Positions 28,268 to 37,422 of a stretch of DNA of 64,000 bases are shown here, piece by piece. The first letter of the stretch is position 1. Every line of letters begins with the position of its first letter. The stretch is taken from NCBI RefSeq assembly GCF_011043775.1, contig NZ_JAAKXY010000005.1, positions 124,001-188,000 of the forward strand, read 5' to 3'. Under the pieces are notes generated by a model. That model worked only from the letters and a program-made list of their open reading frames with translations, was not told the DNA's origin and did no database searches. The DNA comes from Natronolimnobius sp. AArcel1 (GTDB lineage Archaea; Halobacteriota; Halobacteria; Halobacteriales; Natrialbaceae). A program made the translations under genes and the position numbers.

Positions 28268-29668
28268 ATGACCTTCTACGACCGGGAGGACGAACTCGCG
28301 TCACTTGAGACAGCATATTCATCGCCTGGTCACGCTTTCTACGTGGTTTACGGACGCCGACGCGTCGGAAAGACTGCGCTTCTCAAAGCGTTTTGTGCTG
28401 ATCGCCCCCATCTGTATTATCTCGCCGCGCAGGAGGCAGAAGATCGTCAACGTGAAAAGTTCGTCGAACAGGTCGCCGATGCGTTCGATGATCGTGTGCC
28501 TAGAATCGACGGTTGGGACGACGCATTCGAGTATCTCGGTGAGAAGCTCGAGACAGAGAGTCGAGTCGTTGTCATTGACGAATTTCCGTACTTAGTCGAC
28601 GAAAACGACTCGCTCCCGTCGTATATTCAATCGTTCGTCGACGAGCAACTCCAAAACACCGACTCGATGCTCGTCTTGTGTGGCTCGAGCGTGAGTACGA
28701 TGGAATCTGAGGTACTCGGCCATGAAAGCCCGCTGTACGGTCGTCGAACTGGACAGATCGACCTTCAGCCGTTTTCGTTCCAGCAAGCCTACGACGTGAT
28801 CTCTGACGATATCGCGGATGCGATCCGGTCGTACTCCATCACCGGAGGGACACCGATGTATCTCACGCTCTTCGACTACGACGACTCACTAGCCGAGAAT
28901 ATCCAGACGCACATCCTTTCGCCGACAGCAATGCTGTACAACGAGCCGGAGTTTCTACTTCGAACCGAGCTTCGAAATCCGGCCCGCTACTTGAGTATCC
29001 TCGAGGCGGTGGCACTCGGGCAGACGACACCGAACGAAATAGCAGGAGCGACTGGCATCGATTCCGGGCCGCTTTCGAAGTATCTCCAGACGCTTCGTCG
29101 CCTTCGACTCCTCGAGCGTGAGGTTCCGGTCACAGCAACCAGAAAAAAGTCCAAGCGCTCCCGGTACCGAGTTGCGGATGAGTTTCTCCGATTCTGGTTC
29201 CGCTACGTCGAGCCAAATCGCTCGAGTATCGAAGAAGCGCCGTCTATCGTTTTTGAGGGGACAATTGAGCCAGATTTACCAACACACGTTGCGACAACGT
29301 TCGAGGATATTTGCAACGAGGCCGTCTGGGAGCTCATCAGACGAGGTGAACTGGAGCCGTACTCCGAGGTGGGTCGATGGTGGTACGGGGAAGACGAGAT
29401 CGATATCGTCGGCCTCGCACCCAACGACGACCGGGTACTCCTCGCCGAATGCAAATGGACCACTGATCCGGTTGGCTACGGGCTCGTTGATGACCTTCAA
29501 AAAAAGGCCACAAACGTTCGCTGGGGGCCGAAAGATCGATCCGAGCACTTTGTCCTGTTTTCGAAAAGCGGCTTCGTCGATGGCCTCGCTTCGGAACTCG
29601 ACGAGAGTTGGTTGCTGGTCGACTTGGACGACCTCGAGCAGGTGTTCTCAGGCCCTCCCAACGCTTGA
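28268..29668 (+). CDS. Archaeal ATPase with C-terminal DUF234 nuclease-like domain
   Basis: 466 residues. The Walker A loop G-R-R-R-V-G-K-T (29-36) and Walker B R-V-V-V-I-D-E-F-P-Y (about 99-108) belong to the archaeal STAND-like ATPase family. A winged helix follows (T-P-N-E-I-A-G-A-T-G-I-D-S-G-P-L-S-K-Y). The end is DUF234, with D-E-I-D-I-V-G and L-L-A-E-C-K-W (about 378-400), a PD-(D/E)xK-type arrangement. These proteins occur singly or in arrays in archaea and are suspected mobile or defence-related elements. The frame extends upstream to 27989, but the protein begins naturally at M-T-F-Y-D-R. Confidence 0.85.
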   Translation: MTFYDREDELASLETAYSSPGHAFYVVYGRRRVGKTALLKAFCADRPHLYYLAAQEAEDRQREKFVEQVADAFDDRVPRIDGWDDAFEYLGEKLETESRVVVIDEFPYLVDENDSLPSYIQSFVDEQLQNTDSMLVLCGSSVSTMESEVLGHESPLYGRRTGQIDLQPFSFQQAYDVISDDIADAIRSYSITGGTPMYLTLFDYDDSLAENIQTHILSPTAMLYNEPEFLLRTELRNPARYLSILEAVALGQTTPNEIAGATGIDSGPLSKYLQTLRRLRLLEREVPVTATRKKSKRSRYRVADEFLRFWFRYVEPNRSSIEEAPSIVFEGTIEPDLPTHVATTFEDICNEAVWELIRRGELEPYSEVGRWWYGEDEIDIVGLAPNDDRVLLAECKWTTDPVGYGLVDDLQKKATNVRWGPKDRSEHFVLFSKSGFVDGLASELDESWLLVDLDDLEQVFSGPPNA

Positions 29669-29798
29669 AAGTCACTGTATTGACTTACTCTCGTGAATCT
29701 ACTGTACACTACAAATCGAGTATCAAACGGTAGCCCTGGAAACAGCACCCATTGGGTTTTGTCTCTTTTTCCAGCGACTCGGTTTGAACGAAGCGAAG

Positions 29799-29996
29799 TC
29801 AGAAAACGGCCGAAAGCATCGCTAAGAGATCGATCTTCACGCCTACCCACTCAACTCCCTTATATCCCAGAAAGATTCCGATAATTCCGAGGACACCGGG
29901 GAGACTTGGTGGGGCTGGGATGGGGATTTGTATCACACTAAATAGGGCCCCGACGAAGACCCCTGCCAGCAAGGCCAAAACGAGTGTTGAACCCAT
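29799..29996 (-). CDS. XapX-domain (DUF1427-like) small membrane protein
   Basis: 65 residues with two membrane segments: S-T-L-V-L-A-L-L-A-G-V-F-V-G-A-L-F and P-G-V-L-G-I-I-G-I-F-L-G-Y-K-G-V-E-W. The P-x-P-A-P-P-S-L-P-G-V-L-G-I-x-G-I loop between them is the XapX family signature. Function unknown; some relatives sit beside purine-nucleoside genes. ATG at 30002 would add two residues. The track of longer upstream sequence in the same frame is GC-rich hairpin DNA and is not believable as protein. Confidence 0.7.
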   Translation of the reverse strand: MGSTLVLALLAGVFVGALFSVIQIPIPAPPSLPGVLGIIGIFLGYKGVEWVGVKIDLLAMLSAVF

Positions 29997-30377
29997 ATGC
30001 ATACCTGTTGTTCGCGTACAATAGAGTATTCGGTGTGCCGCGCTCGTGAGCGAGTCACTATACAGTAGCTGGTAGAAGTGCATGTAAGATACAGGCGAAC
30101 CTCTTTTCGCCTCGGGTGCGCTTCGCGCACCGCTCGACGAAAACCCGTTCATGCCAAAAAGCCGGCCTCGCTTCGCTCGACCGGGGAATCGCGCTCACTA
30201 CCGGGTCCTTCGGACCGCTCATTCGCACGAATGCTCGTGTTCGATTCGCACCCAGTATTCAGCACGGATGCTAAAACCTATCACCCGTTGAGGATTTCAA
30301 CAGACCCACTGCATACCCATCCGGGACGGCAGTTGTTGACAGCGTAGACGCCGACCCCAACGAGTGGACGATGACCG
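29997..30377. other. Intergenic tract with a series of GC-rich hairpins
   Basis: No gene is convincing. Between about 30110 and 30230 there are several short stems: GGTGCGC-TTC-GCGCACC, a CCGG...CCGG stem around CTTCGCTCG, and GGTCC-TTC-GGACC. This kind of CTTCG-looped hairpin cluster is common in haloarchaeal intergenic DNA. It may be a terminator array or remnant DNA. Confidence 0.4.
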
Positions 30378-31376
30378 CTATACAGTTGCTCGGAGGCGAC
30401 TCGAGAGTGCCCCCATACCCACGACGGTCACGACGAGAAGAACGACGAACGGCACCAACATCGCTGCTGGGCGCCGACGGATGCCGGCCCCAGCGCACCA
30501 GCAGAGTCCGGGGACATGACGTGCAGACACCGATGCCGCTCGCAAGTGCCACGTGGCTTTGAGTGGGCGGCCCTCTGCGAGGAACCGCTTTGCGAGAATG
30601 AGGTGGTGAGTGGCGCGGATGTCGTAGCCCTTCGCCTCGAACCGGTCGACGGCAGCCTCATACGCTGAGAGGTACTGCTCGCTCGCCTGTTCGATGACGG
30701 CTGCCGGTGGGTGGCCAGTCGGTTCCCGCCGGACCAGTTCCTCGTCGACGTAGGCGAGTTTGCCGTGCTCGAGGACGCGCAGACAGAACTCCGGGTCCTG
30801 GAATCGGTCGAGCGTCTCGTCGAACCCGCCAGCCTCCCGTGCGATGGCCGTCTCGACGAGCAGTGTCGACCCGGCACCGGGCTGGACGTTGTCCGCGAGG
30901 ATTTCGCCGATGAGTTTCTCGCCGCCCTCTCTGGTCGGTTCGGTATCGGCGTTCGAAAGGGCAGACGCAGCGACACGCTGTACGCGCCCGCTCGCACCGG
31001 AGAGTTCGAAGCCTGCATCGCAGTAGACCCCAACCCACTCGTCCGGGCGGTCCTCGAGAGCGGCGAGTTGACGCTCGAGTTTCTCGGGATGCCACTCGTC
31101 GTCCGAATCGAGAAAGGCGATATACTCGCCGCGGGCGTGTTCGATGCCCGTGTTTCGGGCGACGTTTGCCCCCTGATTGGTTGCATGGACGACCGGCCGG
31201 ACCCGTGAGTCCACGTCCTGGTAGGTCGCAAGCACCGAGGCAGTATCGTCGGTCGAACCGTCGTCGACGACGAGTATCTCGAGATCGTCGATGGTCTGTG
31301 CAAGTGTGCTCTCGAGCGCCCGAGGAAGCGTTGGCGCTCTGTTATACGTCGGAATGACGACGCTAACGCGAGTCAT
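30378..31376 (-). CDS. Glycosyltransferase family 2
   Basis: 332 residues. The GT-A domain starts V-S-V-V-I-P-T-Y-N-R-A with V-V-D-D-G-S-T-D-D-T (about 36-45) and the metal-binding F-L-D-S-D-D-E-W (about 88-95). The acceptor side has Q-D-P-E-F-C-L-R-V-L (about 193-202). A hydrophobic stretch near the C-terminus (about 307-323) may anchor it in the membrane. It probably adds a sugar to a lipid-linked intermediate of the local glycan. Confidence 0.9.
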   Translation of the reverse strand: MTRVSVVIPTYNRAPTLPRALESTLAQTIDDLEILVVDDGSTDDTASVLATYQDVDSRVRPVVHATNQGANVARNTGIEHARGEYIAFLDSDDEWHPEKLERQLAALEDRPDEWVGVYCDAGFELSGASGRVQRVAASALSNADTEPTREGGEKLIGEILADNVQPGAGSTLLVETAIAREAGGFDETLDRFQDPEFCLRVLEHGKLAYVDEELVRREPTGHPPAAVIEQASEQYLSAYEAAVDRFEAKGYDIRATHHLILAKRFLAEGRPLKATWHLRAASVSARHVPGLCWCAGAGIRRRPAAMLVPFVVLLVVTVVGMGALSSRLRATV

Positions 31377-31565
31377 TTCCCGGTGGTTGCCCCTCGAGTG
31401 GGTTTATTATCACGTCGATAAACCACGTCTTGAGCCGGTATCGGAGCCATCTCGACAGTTCTCACTGGCACCGGTGGACTCGAGAGCCACGCACGGGAGT
31501 CGTCGGTCGCGAGAGCGCTGCTAATGGCTCTATAAGAAAGAGGAACTGATTCGTCGCCTCGAGTA

Positions 31566-32870
31566 ATGACGCATCGAAGCCGACGAACAGTCGTGACGTC
31601 AATTGCAACGGCCGGGACGCTCGGTCTTGCGGGCTGTCTCTCGAGCGTTTCCGAGTGGCGCGACAGGGACGATGATGATGAGGAGGCACCGCCTGACGGT
31701 CCGATGCCGGAGTCGGAAACGGACGATACAGACGAGGAGCCGACCGGAACCGACGCAACGGTCGGCCTGCCCGGCGAGCCAATCGACTCGTTCGAAGACC
31801 TCGACGGCTGGGTGTCGATGATCGACGCGGGCACACTCGAGGCCACGACGGACGAGCCGTACGCCGGAACGCAATCGGCCCAGCTCACAGCCGGTGACGA
31901 CACCGAACACGCAACGATTTATCGGACGTTCTCGGGAGGGATTGACCTCTCCGAGTCGAATCTCTCGCTGGCGGTGTTGTTCAGCGGGCGCGAGCAACTC
32001 CATCTCACGCTCGAGTTGTTCGCCCCGAACGTGCGGGCCGTCCACACCATGGAACGGACGCTCGTCGGACCGACCGACCGCTGGATGCGCGTCGACTTCG
32101 GGACGACTCAGGTCGAGGGCGACCCCGATCTCAGTGATATCCGCGAGATACGCCTGCGCGCTCGCCGTCGTGGCGACCCCTCCGGCTCGATAGACTGTCG
32201 GATCGACGATCTTCGGGCGGTCGACCGACCGGAGACGGGCGCAGTCATGATGCTATTCGACGGCACTCTCGAGAGTCACCACGAGGTCGCGCTCTCGCAT
32301 ATGGAGGGTTACGATTTCACGGGCGTTGAGGCCGTTATTCCCGACGCTGTCGGCGACGGTGGGCGACTCACGATCACCCAACTCGAGGACCTCGTCGACG
32401 CTGGCTGGGACGTGGCCGCCCGGCCCCGAACCGGCGCGCAGTCGCTTCCTGAGTTTACCCCCGAACAGCAGGAAGGCGCACTCGAGCGGACGAACGCCTA
32501 CCTCGAGAATCGTGGGTTCTCGGATGGGACGAACCACTTCGTCACGCCCCGAAACATCCTCGGTCCAGAGACGATCGATCTTGTCAGAGAGCACCACAAA
32601 CAGGCGTTCCGCTACGGCGGCGCACCGAACGCCCTGCCACTGACGGACCCACACAACGTTGGCTTTTTCGACGCCGATGCTGGCGAGACGACACAAGCGT
32701 ATCTCGAGCACGCTGCAGACTACGGCCAACTCGCTGTCTTGCACGTCGAAGAGATCGGCGACGAGGGCATGAGCGAGGCTGCCTTCGTCGACCTGCTCGA
32801 GTACATCGACGACCTCAGTCTCGAGGTCATCACGGCGTCGGAACTCTTGGCGGACCGGGGTGAGCCCTGA
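31566..32870 (+). CDS. Polysaccharide-deacetylase-like lipoprotein with degenerate active site
   Basis: 434 residues with the same plan as the protein at 23171: Tat signal R-S-R-R-T-V-V-T-S-I, lipobox L-A-G-C, an acidic linker, a beta domain starting I-D-S-F-E-D-L-D-G-W, and a NodB-like C-terminal part ending L-E-V-I-T-A-S-E-L-L. Where the paralogue has W-D-D-G-F, this one reads L-F-D-G-T, and the H-x-x-x-H zinc motif is replaced (A-A-R-P-R-T-G). Catalysis by the NodB mechanism is therefore unlikely; a binding role is possible. Its stop overlaps the start of the next GT2 gene (TGATG). Confidence 0.75.
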   Translation: MTHRSRRTVVTSIATAGTLGLAGCLSSVSEWRDRDDDDEEAPPDGPMPESETDDTDEEPTGTDATVGLPGEPIDSFEDLDGWVSMIDAGTLEATTDEPYAGTQSAQLTAGDDTEHATIYRTFSGGIDLSESNLSLAVLFSGREQLHLTLELFAPNVRAVHTMERTLVGPTDRWMRVDFGTTQVEGDPDLSDIREIRLRARRRGDPSGSIDCRIDDLRAVDRPETGAVMMLFDGTLESHHEVALSHMEGYDFTGVEAVIPDAVGDGGRLTITQLEDLVDAGWDVAARPRTGAQSLPEFTPEQQEGALERTNAYLENRGFSDGTNHFVTPRNILGPETIDLVREHHKQAFRYGGAPNALPLTDPHNVGFFDADAGETTQAYLEHAADYGQLAVLHVEEIGDEGMSEAAFVDLLEYIDDLSLEVITASELLADRGEP

Positions 32871-33937
32871 TGTATCGCGATCTCTCCGTCGGCGTCGTGA
32901 TGCCCGCGTACAACGAGGAAGGATTCGTCGGCGACGTACTCTGTGAGATGCCCGACTTCGTCGACCGGCTCTACGTGATCGACGACCGCTCGAGCGACGG
33001 TACCTGGGAGGAGATTCTCGAGGCCGCTCGCGAGGACGCACACAGCGATTCGAACGGTGATTCCAGCGCGAGCCGCGAGGATACCGGGAGACTGGTCGCT
33101 GATGGCGGGACCTCCGCGCTCTCGAGGCGGGCGTCGGTCGGCGAGCCAATTGGTCGCGTCGTCCCAATTCAACACCGATCAAATCGGGGCGCTGGCGGGG
33201 CGATCAAAACCGGGTATCTGGCAGCACTCGAGGAGGATATCGACGCAACGGTCACCGTCGATGCAGACGGGCAGATGGACCTCTCGCAGATGCCTCGCTT
33301 GCTCGATCCGCTCGCTGAGGGAGAAGCTGACTACGCGAAAGGGAATCGACTTCTCTCGGCGGAGTATCGGGCGGCGATGCCCCGTTTTCGGTTCGTCGGC
33401 AACGCACTCCTGACGTTCCTCACGAAGATTGCGTCGGGCTACTGGAAAACGATGGACCCCCAAAACGGGTACACGGCCATCTCTAACGTCGCACTCGAGG
33501 CGATCAACGTCGAGGGACTCTACGAGTACTACGGCTACTGTAACGACCTGCTGGTGACGTTGAACGTCCACAACCTGCGCGTTGCAGACGTGGCAATGCC
33601 AGCCGTCTACGGCGACGAAGAGTCGAGCATCCAGTACTCGGAGTACATCCCGAAGGTGTCGACCATGCTACTTCGGAACTTCCTCTGGCGGCTCAAAACG
33701 AAACACCTCGTCCTCGATTTCCACCCCCTCGCGTTGTTCTACCTTATCGGCGCGGGACTGGGCGCGGCCGGAGTCGTCGCGACAGGACTGACGATGATTA
33801 CGGCGCTTTTGAGCATTGGAATCGGCGTTTCAGCCTCGAGCATCCTGCTTCTGTTCGTCGCCAGCGCCGCCTTCCTCCTGTTTGCGATGGTGTTCGATAT
33901 GGGCGAGCACGAACACCTCGAGATGCAAGTTCGATAG
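32870..33937 (+). CDS. Dolichyl-phosphate sugar synthase-like GT2 (DPM1 type) with C-terminal membrane segments
   Basis: 355 residues. The GT-A core has G-V-V-M-P-A-Y-N-E-E-G-F, V-I-D-D-R-S-S-D-G-T (about 36-45) and V-T-V-D-A-D-G-Q-M-D (the DxD region, about 125-134). G-Y-T-A-I-S-N-V-A-L and W-R-L-K-T-K-H are typical of archaeal dolichyl-phosphate sugar synthases. An insert of about 30 residues (about 47-80) is Ser/Arg/Asp-rich. Two membrane segments follow (about 285-345). It likely makes a dolichyl-phosphate-linked sugar for the outer-face transferases. Confidence 0.87.
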   Translation: MYRDLSVGVVMPAYNEEGFVGDVLCEMPDFVDRLYVIDDRSSDGTWEEILEAAREDAHSDSNGDSSASREDTGRLVADGGTSALSRRASVGEPIGRVVPIQHRSNRGAGGAIKTGYLAALEEDIDATVTVDADGQMDLSQMPRLLDPLAEGEADYAKGNRLLSAEYRAAMPRFRFVGNALLTFLTKIASGYWKTMDPQNGYTAISNVALEAINVEGLYEYYGYCNDLLVTLNVHNLRVADVAMPAVYGDEESSIQYSEYIPKVSTMLLRNFLWRLKTKHLVLDFHPLALFYLIGAGLGAAGVVATGLTMITALLSIGIGVSASSILLLFVASAAFLLFAMVFDMGEHEHLEMQVR

Positions 33938-33994
33938 GCAGGGATTTCGGAGAGGCGGGCGCTGTCAACCACAGACTTGGCTCAGCTGCAACCG

Positions 33995-34336
33995 TTAGGA
34001 AGAGATGTAGTCGATTGTTTGTGTTGCCACGTCTGTGAGGCGTTCGTCGGTGAGGCAAGTCAGATAGAATTCCACTTCGGCAGCGCTGTTGAGAGTTGCA
34101 AGCGACCACGGAAGGACGTGGCTTTGTTCTCCAAGCGGATCACCCGCGTAGTCACCGTCTCTGAGCGTGATCGAGTCTTTGTGGTAGGTTTTCGAAGAGA
34201 GCAACACAGTGATGAGTTGTAACCCGTGGGTAGAGAACTGAGGAGTCCCCAAAACGAGCAGTGGGCGACCTTTTTCAGAGAGCGGGTCGATCCCCCAGAC
34301 GATATCACCACGTTCCAGTTCTTCGAACGCAGTCAC
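33995..34336 (-). CDS. PemK/MazF-like toxin
   Basis: 113 residues. It opens L-E-R-G-D-I-V-W-G-I-D-P, then G-R-P-L-L-V-L-G-T-P (about 23-32), the G-R-P-x-L-V-L strand of the PemK/MazF fold, and ends with a helix L-T-D-V-A-T-Q-T-I-D-Y. MazF toxins are sequence-specific mRNA interferases. It overlaps the preceding winged-helix gene by 4 nt (ATGA), the standard layout of haloarchaeal pairs of this kind. Confidence 0.8.
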   Translation of the reverse strand: MTAFEELERGDIVWGIDPLSEKGRPLLVLGTPQFSTHGLQLITVLLSSKTYHKDSITLRDGDYAGDPLGEQSHVLPWSLATLNSAAEVEFYLTCLTDERLTDVATQTIDYISS

Positions 34337-34692
34337 TGCACGGTCTCCATCTCATCAGTCTGTAGCTCCTCGAGGCGTTCGGCTCCGTACTGCTCGTCTG
34401 CACCCTCGTGATACTGATGGAGCTGGTATGCAGATCGAAGTCGGTTCTCGTCGTCTGTAATCGCCCAATATGGGCGCTTGTGTCGGACAAGACCGCGCTC
34501 TTTCAGTCGTGAAAGGATTGCACTGACAGTGTCTGTCTCGAGGTCAAGACGGTCAGCGATCATTGCTGCCTTCCACGCACGGTCGTTGTTCTCGTCGAGG
34601 AACGATACGATCCGCTCGGTGTCGTTTCGCTCCTCGAATGCGTCGTCGTCGGCGTTCTCGAACTCGTCGATATCGATGGTGCCGCTCGACAT
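34333..34692 (-). CDS. Winged-helix (MarR-like) antitoxin or regulator of the MazF-like pair
   Basis: 119 residues. The acidic leader is followed by a winged helix: I-V-S-F-L-D-E-N-N-D-R-A-W-K-A-A-M-I-A-D, V-S-A-I-L-S-R-L-K-E-R-G-L-V-R-H-K, and wing Y-W-A-I-T-D. The remaining C-terminal region would contact the toxin. It replaces the usual AbrB or RHH antitoxin in this pair. Start chosen at M-S-S-G-T; M-F-Q-Q nine codons earlier is in frame. Confidence 0.78.
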   Translation of the reverse strand: MSSGTIDIDEFENADDDAFEERNDTERIVSFLDENNDRAWKAAMIADRLDLETDTVSAILSRLKERGLVRHKRPYWAITDDENRLRSAYQLHQYHEGADEQYGAERLEELQTDEMETVQ

Positions 34693-34983
34693 AATCTGAT
34701 GTTGGTACTGTTGGAACATAGCTGTTTGGAACGTTGGTTACGCTAGTCTTGATGTGACTACCCCCGAGGAAATACGCCTCCCACGTTATCGGTTCCAAAA
34801 TAGGGTGATCTCAACTCGCGATCGCGGATAAAAATCCTCGCTCAGTGTTAATTAGCCCTGATTGATCAGCGGAGTAGTTACATTTTCGATGGCAAATATA
34901 ATTATAGAGGTGTTGACCATGGCAGTAGTTACAAACAGTACGCCAAATTTTACTGACCGATTTGCCGGGTCTGCTCGTCTCAG

Positions 34984-35145
34984 ATGACCAGCCGCCGTAT
35001 TACAAAGCAGACCCGCTGCCGCTACTGTATCGAGGAACTCGAGCACAACGATATCCTCGAGGAGACAACGGGGAACGAGCGCAATCGCGAATTCCGTGCG
35101 ATCGAGATTTTCGAAATTCTCGAGCGGCCACCTCAGACATACTGA
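34984..35145 (+). pseudogene. C-terminal winged-helix fragment, Fic-protein-like
   Basis: A 53-residue open frame contains E-E-L-E-H-N-D-I-L-E-E-T-T-G-N-E-R-N-R-E-F-R followed by A-I-E-I-F-E-I-L. This matches the pattern of the last winged helix of haloarchaeal Fic/DOC AMP-transferases (L-E-x-x-G-I-L-E-E-T-T-G-x-x-R-N-R-x-F). The Fic catalytic domain is absent, and a stop lies ten codons upstream, so it looks like a remnant. AT-rich surroundings also suggest decayed DNA. Confidence 0.4.
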
Positions 35146-35209
35146 GAACCCAAGGTGTGTACGAACGCGACGGCAGGCCTATGCTCGCTAGCACCAGTGA
35201 CTACTCGAG

Positions 35210-35764
35210 ATGACGCTTGACGTGGACGGGAGCGACGACTATCACGTAGTCTGGGAATCGGAGTCGTTCCGGAAGTGGACGGGGATCGTCACGGCTGAGT
35301 CCGAGCGGATTCTCACTGCGAGACTCACGCGGTTAGACGGCACTCTGGACGTCCACTTCGAAACACCTGGCGGGGCCCGTCTCTATCGCGCCCGCGCCGA
35401 CAGACAACACGGAATGTGGGGGACATACACGATCACCGAGGAATCAACTGGAAGGCCGCTTGGATACGTCGAAAAGCACGTTCCTCGAGTACGAGAACGG
35501 TGGGAGATTCGCGACTCGGCGGACGTCCACGTCGCGGATATCACGGAAGGGGTCGTGCGTGGGATACTGACGAGACAGCTGAACGCGCCTGCAAAGTGGG
35601 CGCTCGTCGACACCGATGGAAACCCTCTCGGTGCGGTCTCCGATGATTTTCGTCTGTGGGGGTACTCGTGTACGCTCCATTTCAGTTCGTCTCAGCGCCG
35701 ATCAGAACTGCGACAACTGCTTCTCCTAGGGACGGTCGTGCGCTACTCGAGATTCCTTCAGTAG
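35210..35764 (+). CDS. LURP-one/scramblase-like beta-barrel protein
   Basis: 184 residues that are almost all beta-strand by pattern, with repeats of the type G-x-W-G-T-Y-T-I, P-L-G-Y-V-E-K-H-V, W-E-I-R-D-S-A-D-V-H-V-A-D-I, A-K-W-A-L-V-D-T-D-G-N-P-L-G-A-V-S. This is how LURP-one-related/tubby-like proteins look. No catalytic residues are known in the family. I assign it by fold pattern only. It converges on the flippase gene with 17 bp between stops. Confidence 0.55.
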   Translation: MTLDVDGSDDYHVVWESESFRKWTGIVTAESERILTARLTRLDGTLDVHFETPGGARLYRARADRQHGMWGTYTITEESTGRPLGYVEKHVPRVRERWEIRDSADVHVADITEGVVRGILTRQLNAPAKWALVDTDGNPLGAVSDDFRLWGYSCTLHFSSSQRRSELRQLLLLGTVVRYSRFLQ

Positions 35765-35781
35765 GGCAGCAGGTACCTGGC

Positions 35782-37416
35782 TCAGGGCAATACGACTGAA
35801 GCGTCGATCCCCAAAACCCCCACGGCAAGCCCCGACGCGAACAAAGACAGCCCAACGCCGACCAGCAGGAGTTGGAGCCAGTTTTGCGGAGAGCCACCCC
35901 CGAAACCCTCGAGTTGCGTCTGGAGTGTACTGGCACTCGAGCCGAGTGGACCCGGAAACGCCGACAGAATCTTGAGTGGCTCTGTCAGGTCGAGTGCGCC
36001 GACCAGCAAGGCAAACCCGAGGTAAAGGACGAAGCCGACCGGTGGGACGACGAGGAGAGCGAGCCACGGATTCGAAATCGTAGCGGCAAGCGCGAAGATC
36101 GGAACGGCAGCAAAGAGCGTTGCCAGTGTTGCTCGACCCAGTCGAGCGTCTGCGAGCGGGTCGAAACCGACCTGCCGTGCGCTCCAGCAGTGGAGGACGA
36201 ACATCGAGCCGTAGCCAATACTGGTCGCGATTGCTGCGCCGTGCATACCGTACGTCGGGATCAACAGGATATTGAGGACGACGTTGACACCGGCTGCGAC
36301 ACCGGTTGCAGCGACGGGATAGCGAAGCGTTCCGTTCCCCTGTGAGACAGCCAGAACCGGCCTGGCGAGGGCAAACCCAAGCGCGCCGGGCAAGAGTAAC
36401 AACAGCGGGTCGATAGCCGGCTCAGCCTCAGCGCCGAAGTACAGTGGAATCGCAACATCGGCAAGCGCCGCAAGTCCGACTGCCATGACGCCTGTCAGGA
36501 GAAACGTATACCGAGTCGTTCGAGATGCGAGATCCGTGATCTTCCAGGTTTGGTTTTTCGACCACAGTTCAGACGTTGAATGGACGAACACCGTCTGCAG
36601 CGCCAGCGGGACGAACCAGAGGAACTCGGCAATCTGGAGGGCAGCCCGGTAGTTCCCAACGTCGGAACTCTCGCGGAACTGCTGGAGCATCAGAATGTCG
36701 ACGTGGTACAGCGACATCAACAAGAACACGAGGACAATACTCATCGAATTGAACGTGAGCATCTGCGTTCGCGGGAACCGGTCGGTCGGCGTCAAAAACA
36801 CCGATAGAAGCGACACGCGGCTATGGACGAGCGCCAATCCGACAACCGCGACGAGCGTACTCGCGACGATGTGGCCAAGGAGCGCGCCAGCGACACCGAA
36901 GCCGACGTATGCCAGCGGAATCGTGACGACGACGAAGCCGACCTTATCCAGGATTTTCAGCGGTTCCGAGTAGCGCTCGAGGCCGAATCCCATGAGCGTC
37001 TTTCGGGCATAGTCGCGAAACTGGGCCGTCACGACGAGGATTGCGAGGATGTAGAAGTACACTGCTCGGTCCTCGCCGAAGGCGAGCGAGACGTAACCGA
37101 ACTCGGTGGCGGCGACCATAACGAGGATGCCGATTGCCCCGAGCCAGATCGCAAGCCGCAGGTAAAAGCCGACGACGTGTTCCTGCCAGTTGGCGACGGA
37201 GCGGTCCTCAGCGAGATACTTCCGGACGCCATCGGTGATGCCAGAGCTGACGAAGATCATGTAGATGGCAAACACCGAGAGCAAGACCGCGTAGTCACCG
37301 TAGGCCGACGCGCCGAGGAATCGGTACAGAAGCGGCGTCGAGACGGCAGTAACGATCAAGACGATGACCTTCGCGCTGACGACCGAGAAGATGCCACTCG
37401 CGAGGCTTCTGTTCAT
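35782..37416 (-). CDS. Polysaccharide flippase, Wzx/MOP superfamily
   Basis: 544 residues with about 12 to 14 membrane segments. The N-terminus (S-V-V-S-A-K-V-I-V-L-I-V-T-A-V-S-T-P-L-L-Y-R-F-L-G) and following Y-G-D-Y-A-V-L are typical of RfbX/Wzx proteins, which flip lipid-linked oligosaccharides across the membrane. It is the export step expected in this glycan locus. GTG at 37422 is an alternative start. Confidence 0.9.
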   Translation of the reverse strand: MNRSLASGIFSVVSAKVIVLIVTAVSTPLLYRFLGASAYGDYAVLLSVFAIYMIFVSSGITDGVRKYLAEDRSVANWQEHVVGFYLRLAIWLGAIGILVMVAATEFGYVSLAFGEDRAVYFYILAILVVTAQFRDYARKTLMGFGLERYSEPLKILDKVGFVVVTIPLAYVGFGVAGALLGHIVASTLVAVVGLALVHSRVSLLSVFLTPTDRFPRTQMLTFNSMSIVLVFLLMSLYHVDILMLQQFRESSDVGNYRAALQIAEFLWFVPLALQTVFVHSTSELWSKNQTWKITDLASRTTRYTFLLTGVMAVGLAALADVAIPLYFGAEAEPAIDPLLLLLPGALGFALARPVLAVSQGNGTLRYPVAATGVAAGVNVVLNILLIPTYGMHGAAIATSIGYGSMFVLHCWSARQVGFDPLADARLGRATLATLFAAVPIFALAATISNPWLALLVVPPVGFVLYLGFALLVGALDLTEPLKILSAFPGPLGSSASTLQTQLEGFGGGSPQNWLQLLLVGVGLSLFASGLAVGVLGIDASVVLP

Positions 37417-37422
37417 CGCCAC

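Noticed and set aside
30110-30230. tRNA or structured RNA gene in the hairpin cluster
   Set aside because: No cloverleaf or T-loop GTTC pattern with matching acceptor stem; only simple CTTCG-looped stems.
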